Origin: Thermaerobacter subterraneus DSM 13965
Lineage (GTDB): Bacteria; Bacillota; Sulfobacillia; Thermaerobacterales; Thermaerobacteraceae
Assembly: GCF_000183545.2 (NCBI RefSeq)
Contig: NZ_JH976535.1
Location: forward strand, 262,840 to 326,839
Direction of reading: 5' to 3'
Length of the DNA stretch: 64,000 bases
Below the pieces are notes generated by a model. That model saw only the letters and a program-made list of their open reading frames with translations, was not told the DNA's origin and did not search any database. Below are positions 58,245 through 64,000 of the stretch, one piece after another. The position numbers were made by a program, and so were the translations under genes. Every line of letters starts with the position of its first letter. Positions within the stretch are counted from its first letter, which is position 1.

Positions 58245-59507
58245 TTGGAGTCGCAACCTGCCGCCACCGTGCTGGCCGCCATTGAGCAGGGCCAGATCCA
58301 GCCGGTCTACGTGCTGCACGGCCCGGAGACCTACTGGCACGACGCCATCATCCAGGCGTTGCGCAGGACGTTGCTGCCCGACGGCGATGTGCTGAACCTC
58401 ACCCAGCTGGACGGCCGGTCGGCCGCGCCGGCGCAAGCGGTGGAACAGGCCCGGACGGTCCCGTTCCTGGCGGAACGGCGGCTGGTGGTGGTCCGGGAGG
58501 CAGCCTGGCTGGCCCCGCGGGGTGCTGCCGCCAGCAGCGGTCGCGGGACGGGGGGCAGTGCGCAAGGCGGAGGCGGCCGGACCACCGGTGGGGACGCCGG
58601 CGGGCACGCCGGCGCCGCGGGATCGCAAGGCGGTGCGGACCAACCGGAGGCGGGCGGCGCGGGGTCCGGTTCGTCCGCCGGAACGGGCCGGAGCGCCGAC
58701 CCCGCCGAAGGGGCGCTGCTGGCCTACCTGGACGACCCGTCGCCCAGCGCCGTACTGGTCATCAGCCATCCTCCGGATCTGGACGGCCGGCGCGCCGCCG
58801 TCCGGCGCCTGCGGCAGCGAGGCTGGGCGGTGGCCTGCCAGCCCCTGCGGGACGAGGCCCTCGGGCAGTGGCTGGCCCGGCAGGCGGCCGCCTGGGGAAA
58901 GGAGCTCGACCCGGAGGCGGTGGCCTGGCTGGTGGAATCGGGCGAACCCGACCTGCGGCGGCTGGCCAGCGAGCTGGCCAAGGTCGCAACCTACGTGGGC
59001 GACCGCCGGCGGATCACGGCTGCCGACCTGCGCCAGGTGGGGGTGGCGGTGGCGACGGCCGGGGTGTTCGAGCTGGTTGATGCCATCGTGGCCGGGCGGC
59101 GCCGGCAGGCCATGGAACTGGTGGGGCGGTTGCTGGACGCCAGCGAGCCGCCCCTGCGCCTGCTGGCCCTGATCGCCCGGCAGTACCGCATCCTGGCCTA
59201 TGCGGCCAGCCTCCGCCGGCAAGGGGGCGATGTGGCCGACCTGCAAGCGTGGTTGCAACTTCACCCCTTCGTGGCGCGCAAGGCCTGGCAGCAGTCCCGC
59301 CAGCTGGCGCCGGACCGGGCGATGGCGGCCCTGGAAGCGGTTCTGGAGGCCGATGTGGGCATCAAGCAGGGACGGTGGCCGGCCCGCATCGGCCTGGAGC
59401 GCCTGGTCTGGTTTCTGGCCGGGCTGCAGGTGGCGGAACCCGAGCCCACGGGAACCCCGAAACCCTATGCCAAAAAAGAAGCCGCTTCCCGACAGAAGCG
59501 GCCGTAG
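58245..59507 (+). CDS. holA: DNA polymerase III delta subunit with linker insertion
   Basis: HolA (delta) opens the beta clamp in the clamp loader. The 420-residue product is longer than the usual ~340 because a Gly/Ser/Ala-rich insertion of about 60 residues (89-152) sits in the N-terminal AAA+-like domain. Conserved parts include VYVLHGPETYWHDAIIQALRR and the C-terminal RLLALIARQYRILAYAASLR. TTG 58245 follows AAGGGAGGAGG at 11 nt spacing. Its last codons form the terminator of the convergent rpsT gene. Confidence 0.9.
   Translation: MESQPAATVLAAIEQGQIQPVYVLHGPETYWHDAIIQALRRTLLPDGDVLNLTQLDGRSAAPAQAVEQARTVPFLAERRLVVVREAAWLAPRGAAASSGRGTGGSAQGGGGRTTGGDAGGHAGAAGSQGGADQPEAGGAGSGSSAGTGRSADPAEGALLAYLDDPSPSAVLVISHPPDLDGRRAAVRRLRQRGWAVACQPLRDEALGQWLARQAAAWGKELDPEAVAWLVESGEPDLRRLASELAKVATYVGDRRRITAADLRQVGVAVATAGVFELVDAIVAGRRRQAMELVGRLLDASEPPLRLLALIARQYRILAYAASLRRQGGDVADLQAWLQLHPFVARKAWQQSRQLAPDRAMAALEAVLEADVGIKQGRWPARIGLERLVWFLAGLQVAEPEPTGTPKPYAKKEAASRQKRP
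59472..59502 (-). terminator. rpsT terminator inside the holA 3' end
   Basis: On the minus strand, GCCGCTTC and GAAGCGGC (59481-59488 and 59495-59502 on plus) form a perfect 8-bp stem, followed by six T (plus-strand A at 59472-59477). It is a standard intrinsic terminator for rpsT, placed within holA codons for KKEAASRQKR. Confidence 0.88.
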
Positions 59508-59698
59508 TACCAACCAGTTCTAGCGATCAGGCCGTTGCCCGGCGGCCTGCAGCACCAGCAGCAAAAAGGCAGCCCCGCACCCGCATGCACCAGCAGCATG
59601 GGCGCAGCCCCAGAGAGCAGGCCGCGGCAGCAGCGTACCGGCAGCACGACGGCGCCGGCAGCAGGCGATAAGCCGGCTCCCGGCTGCGGGGCACGCTT

Positions 59699-59971
59699 TC
59701 AGGAAGCGCGCCCGAGCTTCTTCAGCCGCTGCATCAGGCGAGACTTCTTGCGCGCTGCGGTGTTGCGGTGGATCGCACCCCGCACCGCCGCCCGGTCGAT
59801 GGCGCTCAGGGCCCGCCGCAGGGCCGCCCTGATGGCGTCGTCATCGCCTCCGGAGAGGGCTTCCTCGAGGCGCCGGATGGCCGTCTTGATCCGGGTCTTG
59901 TACATCTTGTTGCGCAGGCGGTTGCGCTCCGCAATCCGGACCCGCTTGCGCGCCGAACGGGTGTTGGGCAC
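59699..59971 (-). CDS. rpsT: 30S ribosomal protein S20
   Basis: S20 is an early-binding small-subunit protein. Reading from GTG 59971, the product is 90 residues: (M)PNTRSARKRVRIAERNRLRNKM and so on, matching S20 N termini. GTG 59980, three codons upstream, overlaps the GGAGG Shine-Dalgarno and so is rejected as the start. The basic helical composition and RLMQRLKKLG end are typical. The gene converges on holA. Confidence 0.96.
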   Translation of the reverse strand: MPNTRSARKRVRIAERNRLRNKMYKTRIKTAIRRLEEALSGGDDDAIRAALRRALSAIDRAAVRGAIHRNTAARKKSRLMQRLKKLGRAS

Positions 59972-59997
59972 CGTCTTCACCTCCGTGCCAGACTTTC

Positions 59998-60026
59998 ATG
60001 TTAATCCACGGGGCCGGGCGTAGCAA
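59998..60026 (-). promoter_or_regulatory. Promoter of rpsT
   Basis: On the minus strand TTGCTA (plus 60021-60026), 17 bp, TAACAT (plus 59998-60003). Transcription would start about 20 nt before the rpsT start codon. Confidence 0.6.
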
Positions 60027-60137
60027 GGGGACGTCACCTCCCGGCACCAGCTCTTCCTGCCGGCGGGGAATAGCGGCTCTCCCGGAGGGTTAGCCTACAG
60101 CCGGTGAAGGAGCTAGCGCCTGGAAGGAGTGACCCTG

Positions 60138-60467
60138 GTGGTGATTGGGGCCATCATTCGCTTCATCGTCTCCGCCATCGTCCTCTTGCTGGTGGGTTTC
60201 CTGGTGCCCGGGTTCCGGATCATGGGCTTCGTCAACGCCCTGCTGGCAGCGGTGGCCATCGCCGCCATCGGCTGGCTCGTCGAGGCGCTCCTGGGGAAGA
60301 ACATCTCCCCGCAGGCCCGGGGCCTGGTCGGCTTCTTGACTGCCGCGGTGGTGATCTACGCGGTGCAGTTCATCGTGCCCGGCATGAGCGTCTCCATTCT
60401 GGGCGCGCTGCTGGCCTCGCTGATCATCGGCATCATCGACGCCTTCGTCCCGACGGAACTCAGGTGA
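60138..60467 (+). CDS. Small four-helix membrane protein, phage holin/YvlD type
   Basis: A 109-residue protein made almost wholly of four hydrophobic helices, such as FIVSAIVLLLVGFLVPG and GFLTAAVVIYAVQFIVPG. This is typical of the phage holin family 4 / YvlD (DUF360) membrane proteins. No enzymatic motif is seen and a lysis role is unsupported. GTG 60138 is taken because AAGGAG ends at 60129; GTG 60129 would overlap it. It lies where gpr is found in Bacillus, between rpsT and spoIIP. Confidence 0.72.
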   Translation: MVIGAIIRFIVSAIVLLLVGFLVPGFRIMGFVNALLAAVAIAAIGWLVEALLGKNISPQARGLVGFLTAAVVIYAVQFIVPGMSVSILGALLASLIIGIIDAFVPTELR

Positions 60468-60891
60468 AGGGGGAGCGGTGGGGGATCCACCGGTTCCGGC
60501 TGCACGCCAGGCCCGTGGCCTGGGCCGGCTGCGGGTGCGGGCTCCGGCGGGAGCCCGCCCTGCCGTGCGCCGGGACCGGCGTTCTCCGCTCACTGCCTGC
60601 ACCCTGCCCTCTCCGCCACCCCGTGCCCTGCACGCCCGGCTCTCCGCGCAAGGCCACGCCGGCCTTCCGCAAGTTGTCGCCATAGGCTGAACGCTCGGCT
60701 CCCCGCTCTTTCTCGCCCCGCTCCACGCCCTTCTCTGCTCCGGCTTTCTCCGCTGTCTCGACCCGGAGGCGGACCCCGTCCCGGTACCTGGCGGGGCTGA
60801 GGCCCTCGGGCCCGTGCCCTGCGGCCGGCCCCCGGCATGACCACCTGACCTGGCGCATAGGTGTGCAGCGGAGGCGAATGGAGGGACAGCC
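60468..60891. other. Intergenic region between the holin-like gene and spoIIP
   Basis: No gene was found. From about 60690 to 60770 the plus strand is a long pyrimidine-rich tract. A GCATAGG at 60855-60861 resembles a sigma-E -35, but no matching -10 follows. Confidence 0.35.
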
Positions 60892-63234
60892 ATGTCCGTA
60901 AACCGGCCTCCGGGTCACGGCACACCCGGCGCGCCTGCACCGGCCGCCCGGCCTTTCGGCGACCCGTCGCTCCCGCCCACCGCGGGCCGGTCCCAGCCGG
61001 ACCGGGCCCGAGCCTCCCACCGGGACGAACCGGCCGGCGGGCCGGCCCTGGAGCGTGCCTCCGGCGGGTACGCCCCGCCGGCCGGCGGCGGGCCCAGCAC
61101 GGCCCGGGGGGCGGGCGGCGGCCCGGCAGTGGGAGGTGACCGGGAGGCAGGGCGTGCCGCGGGTGACGACGCCGTCCCACCGCCCGGTGAGGCCGCGGGA
61201 GGGAGCGCGAGCCGGGCCGCGCCCCCGCCGGGGCTGCAGCCCGGCGATGGGACAGGCCCTCTCGCCCCGGCTCCCGTGCCTCCGGCTCTGGGCCGGCCGG
61301 CTGGCGGGCGCCGCCGCCCGTCCCCTGGCGCGGTGGTGCCCGATCGTTCCCGGCCTGCCGTCCCGTCCCGGACCGGGGCCCGAGAGGCCGTCGCCGCGGC
61401 AGAACCCGGCGCGGCGACGGGTCCCGGCGTGCCGCCGGGATCCGGCCGGCCGGGGATGCACCCGGCGGCGGCCGGGACGCGCCGGCCCGGGGAGCGAGCG
61501 GCCCGGCCGGTCCCGGCCGGCGGGGTGCGGGCGGTCTCGACGAGGGGGGAAGATGCTTCCCGGCGAACCGGTGCTGCCGGCACCCGGGACCCCGGGGCGC
61601 CGGACGCCGCAGGCCCGCGCGGCGGCCCGCCCGGGGCGCAGGAGGAAACGGGTGCCGGTTCCTCCGGCGATGGCGGCGCCCGGGACGACTCGGGACCCGG
61701 GGGACCGCCCGGCAGGCCGGGGCCCGCCAGGAAGGACGGCGCCCGGCCGCAAGGCGGCGGCGGGCGTCCCGACGCCTGGTCCCTGGTGGCCACCTACGCC
61801 GGTCTGGTGGTCGCGGTGTTCCTCTTCCTGGCCGGGCTGGGGGGAGGGTTGCCCTGGGACCGGGCGGAGGCACCCGCCCGGCTGGCGGGTGGCGGTGCCT
61901 TCACCGCACCAGCCCGTCCGGGCCAGGATCTGGAGGAACCGGCCGTTCCGGCCCTGAGCGGCGGCGGCCGGGCCCCCCAACCAGGGCAGGAGGACGGCCC
62001 TCTGGCCGGTGGCGCAGACGATACTGCACTCGGTGCTGCAGGTGGTGCTGCTCCCGGTGGTGGGGACGGCGCCGGCCCTGGTGCTGCGGGCGGCGAGGCC
62101 TCCGGCGGGGGCGATTCCGGTGCCCCGGCCGCGGGCGGCAGCGGGGAGGAGCCCGATCTCTGGCAGGCCCTGGGCGAGCGCCTGTGGGGCTGGCGCGCCG
62201 TCCTGCGTGCGGTGTGGCCGGGTTCGCCCGCCGGTGAAGGCGAGGGCGCGGGGGATGCCGGCGCGGGTGCGGGCGACGCCGGCCAGCTGGGCCGCCGCTT
62301 GGCTTACCTGCTGGTCGAGAAGGCCAGCGGCGTCCGGCTGGACGAGCCCCTTACCCTGGTGGCCGCCCAGTTCCCCGGAGAGCACCATCTGGAACTCTTC
62401 GAGGAAGAGGGCGGGCCGGTGGTCGGCCGGCTGGCGCCCCCCGACGTGCTGGCCGGCGGCCTGCCCCGCTTCCGCCCGCCGGCGCCGGCCCAGGACGGCG
62501 GGGAGGTGGCAGTCACCGGCGACCGGCCGCGGGTGCTGATCTACCACACCCACACCAGCGAGGCGTACGTGGGCGCCGTACCGGCGGGGGCCGGGTTCGA
62601 CCCGGCGGTGGAGGCGTTTACCAGCGACCCCGGGGCCAGCGTGGTGGGGGCCGGGGCGGTGATCCAGCAGGTGCTGGAGGAGCACGGCATCGGCGCGGTC
62701 CACCTGCGCCAGGTGTTCGACCGGGACGGCCAGCGGGTGACGCGCATCGGCAATTACCAGCGTTCCCTGGCGGCCCTGGCCGGCAGCAAGGAGGAACCCG
62801 GCCTTTTGGACCGCTATCCCACGGTCGACGTGGTGCTGGACGTCCACCGCGACGGGATCCCGCGGGATTCGACCCTGGTGAAGGTGGGCGGGCGGCCGGC
62901 CGCCGGCATCCTCTTCGTCGTGGGGACCGACCGCCGGTTGGAGCACCCCCACTGGAAGAAGAACTTCTGCTTCGTGCAGTGGATCGTGGCGGAGCTCAAC
63001 GCCCGCTACCCCGGCCTGGTCAAGGGCGTGCTGTTGTCGGACAACCGCTACAACCAGCATGTCCGGCCCGGTGCGGTGCTGGTGGAGATCGGCGGCTACG
63101 GCAACACGCCCGAGGAAGCGGACCGCAGCGCCCGGATGTTCGCCGAGGCGCTGGCGGCGGTCATCGAAGCGGGCAAGGTGCCCCAGGCGGACCGTCCCTT
63201 TCAGTGCCCGCCGGGGGTGGCGCCGCCCCGCTGA
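60892..63234 (+). CDS. spoIIP: Stage II sporulation protein P, very long N-terminal extension
   Basis: SpoIIP is a cell-wall amidase/endopeptidase of the SpoIIDMP engulfment machine. The 780-residue product has an N-terminal low-complexity region of about 290 residues, one membrane helix near 296-318 (VATYAGLVVAVFLFLAGLGGG), a linker, and the amidase domain from about 546: LIYHTHTSEAYVG, VVLDVHRDGIPR and ILFVVGTDRRLEHPHWKKN, with conserved His/Glu metal-binding residues (also VLVEIGGYGNT). ATG 60892 follows GAGGGACAG. The Bacillus protein is about 400 residues, so the extension is unusual. Confidence 0.9.
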   Translation: MSVNRPPGHGTPGAPAPAARPFGDPSLPPTAGRSQPDRARASHRDEPAGGPALERASGGYAPPAGGGPSTARGAGGGPAVGGDREAGRAAGDDAVPPPGEAAGGSASRAAPPPGLQPGDGTGPLAPAPVPPALGRPAGGRRRPSPGAVVPDRSRPAVPSRTGAREAVAAAEPGAATGPGVPPGSGRPGMHPAAAGTRRPGERAARPVPAGGVRAVSTRGEDASRRTGAAGTRDPGAPDAAGPRGGPPGAQEETGAGSSGDGGARDDSGPGGPPGRPGPARKDGARPQGGGGRPDAWSLVATYAGLVVAVFLFLAGLGGGLPWDRAEAPARLAGGGAFTAPARPGQDLEEPAVPALSGGGRAPQPGQEDGPLAGGADDTALGAAGGAAPGGGDGAGPGAAGGEASGGGDSGAPAAGGSGEEPDLWQALGERLWGWRAVLRAVWPGSPAGEGEGAGDAGAGAGDAGQLGRRLAYLLVEKASGVRLDEPLTLVAAQFPGEHHLELFEEEGGPVVGRLAPPDVLAGGLPRFRPPAPAQDGGEVAVTGDRPRVLIYHTHTSEAYVGAVPAGAGFDPAVEAFTSDPGASVVGAGAVIQQVLEEHGIGAVHLRQVFDRDGQRVTRIGNYQRSLAALAGSKEEPGLLDRYPTVDVVLDVHRDGIPRDSTLVKVGGRPAAGILFVVGTDRRLEHPHWKKNFCFVQWIVAELNARYPGLVKGVLLSDNRYNQHVRPGAVLVEIGGYGNTPEEADRSARMFAEALAAVIEAGKVPQADRPFQCPPGVAPPR

Positions 63235-63410
63235 GGTCCGGCTCCGGGGGCCCGGTCCGGCGGGTCGCGGCGGGTCCGGGTGGAGCCCCGGGCGGGCCGG
63301 GCCGCGGGATGCGGGCGGTTCCGGGGGACCCGGGCCCGCCGGGCGGTGCCTCCGGGCCGGGGGTGGCCGGGCTTGTGACGGCGGGCCCTCGCCGGTATCC
63401 TCAACGGTAG

Positions 63411-63446
63411 CGGCAGTTCCCGGCCGGGGGCGGCCGGGAACTGCCG
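63411..63446. repeat. Perfect 16-bp inverted repeat upstream of the redoxin gene
   Basis: CGGCAGTTCCCGGCCG (63411-63426) and its exact complement at 63431-63446 surround loop GGGG, 25 bp before the gene start. It could be a terminator for spoIIP (no U run) or an operator/attenuator for the next gene. Confidence 0.7.
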
Positions 63447-63470
63447 CCGGCGTGAGGAGGCGATGGGCCC

Positions 63471-64000
63471 GTGGCGATCCTCGCCGAGTCCCAGAGGCGG
63501 GCGGTGGCCGAGCGGCTGGCGGCGGTCGACGCTCCCGTGGAGCTTGAACTGTTCGTCCGCGATACCCGCCTGATCATCCCCGGCCGGGAGTGCCCGCGCT
63601 GCGAGGAGACGGTGCAGCTGCTGAAAGAGGTCTGTGCCCTCAGCCCCCGGCTGGCGCTTGTCGTGCGCGACCTCGACCGGGAGAGCGAGCGGGCTCGCCA
63701 CCTGGGCGTGGAGCGCACCCCCACCCTGGTGATCCACGGGCGGGCCGGCGGCCGCATCCGCTTCGTGGGGCCGCCCATGGGCTACGAGTTCGCCACCCTG
63801 CTGGAGGCGCTGGTGGAAGCAGGCCGCGGGGACGGCCATGGGGCGGCGCTCGGCGGCCCGGGCGGCGAGGACCGGGGCGGCACGGGCACCGAGGGCCGGG
63901 GCGAGCCGGGCGGCGAGGCCGCGGCTTCGGGCGGAGCCGCGGAGACCCAGGGCCCGGCGGAGGGCGGCCCCGGGGCGGGTTCCTCCGCGGCGGACGGGGT
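63471..64000 (+). CDS. Glutaredoxin/thioredoxin-fold protein with CPRC motif (3' end outside window)
   Basis: The frame starts at GTG 63471 behind GAGGAGG and is still open at the window end. A thioredoxin-like domain of about 110 residues is visible, with the redox motif CPRC (Cys41 and Cys44), a cis-Pro segment RTPTLVI near residue 84, and GYEFATLLEALVEAG. This matches the protein-disulfide-oxidoreductase (PDO/glutaredoxin-like) group common in thermophiles. A Gly/Ala-rich low-complexity extension follows to the window edge, so the total length is unknown. The alternative ATG at 63463 is out of frame. Confidence 0.8.
   Translation, partial: MAILAESQRRAVAERLAAVDAPVELELFVRDTRLIIPGRECPRCEETVQLLKEVCALSPRLALVVRDLDRESERARHLGVERTPTLVIHGRAGGRIRFVGPPMGYEFATLLEALVEAGRGDGHGAALGGPGGEDRGGTGTEGRGEPGGEAAASGGAAETQGPAEGGPGAGSSAADG

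Noticed and set aside
59980-59980. GTG 59980 as rpsT start
   Set aside because: It overlaps the GGAGG ribosome-binding site, and S20 N termini align with the GTG at 59971.
60690-60770. Pyrimidine tract as H-DNA/triplex element
   Set aside because: Purine/pyrimidine asymmetry is moderate and interrupted; no mirror repeat was found.
60855-60882. Sigma-E promoter for spoIIP
   Set aside because: GCATAGG is present but no CATACAnT-like -10 follows at the right distance, and the start would fall in the ribosome-binding site.

Overview
The window is about 64 kb of very GC-rich DNA (roughly three quarters G+C by eye) from a spore-forming Firmicute. spoIVFA, spoIVFB, spoIIP, a Spo0B-like phosphotransferase, a LonB protease, minCD next to mreBCD, and T-box leaders on tRNA-synthetase genes are Firmicute hallmarks. 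The G+C content, frequent GTG/TTG starts and Ala/Gly/Pro linkers point to a thermophilic high-GC lineage; Thermaerobacter or a close relative fits best. That is inference from content, since no rRNA is present.

Layout. 1-4.9 kb: trans-translation and DNA repair (3' part of rnr, smpB, the tmRNA gene ssrA with tag ANEELALAA, dinB, a DUF2179-type membrane protein). 4.95-6.73 kb: an IS605-type tnpB element of lower G+C. 6.7-9 kb: an orphan glutamate-mutase-type MutL gene and rdgB. 9-10 kb: six tRNA genes (Pro, Gly, Arg, His, Gln, Lys). 10-14.4 kb: a frameshifted amino-acid permease (minus strand), an ankyrin-repeat protein, speE (minus strand), tRNA-Leu and tRNA-Gly. 14.8-21.4 kb: tig, clpP, clpX, lonB (folding and proteolysis) and a GNAT acetyltransferase. 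21.6-25 kb: a T-box (GUC specifier) and valS. 25.4-36.4 kb: DUF4321, maf, radC, mreB-mreC-mreD-mrdA, minC-minD-minE and rodA (cell shape, septum placement, wall elongation). 36.5-38.9 kb: spoIVFA-spoIVFB (pro-sigma-K processing). 39.6-48.3 kb: rng, rplU-prp-rpmA, a spo0B-like gene, obgE, nadD, yqeK, an LCP-family gene and rsfS. 48.5-51.5 kb: a T-box (CUC specifier) and leuS. 51.8-53.7 kb: a group II intron with its reverse transcriptase. 54-59.5 kb: comEA-comEC-holA. Then rpsT (minus strand), a small holin-like membrane protein, spoIIP, and the start of a CPRC glutaredoxin-like gene that runs off the window.

Most genes are on the plus strand. Many adjacent pairs overlap by 4 bp (ATGA, GTGA) or sit behind strong Shine-Dalgarno sequences, indicating translational coupling. 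Order from maf through obgE, and from comEA through spoIIP, broadly follows Bacillus/Clostridia, but gpr is missing between rpsT and spoIIP, and no gene lies between spoIVFB and rng.

The most striking feature is the leuS leader. A complete canonical tRNA-Ala(GGC) gene, with the G3-U70 and A32-U38 identity pairs, lies between T-box Stem I (specifier CUC) and the T-box antiterminator, all downstream of one TTGACA/TATAAT promoter. RNase P cleavage of that tRNA would separate the tRNA-sensing module from its switch. Other unusual signals are a dispersed 11-mer CCGGTTCGTCC (8 copies on both strands), low-complexity linkers inserted into many conserved proteins, a TnpB lacking the usual third acidic residue and zinc ribbon, an rpsT terminator inside holA, and an Fnr/Crp-like dyad ahead of the maf-radC-mre cluster.
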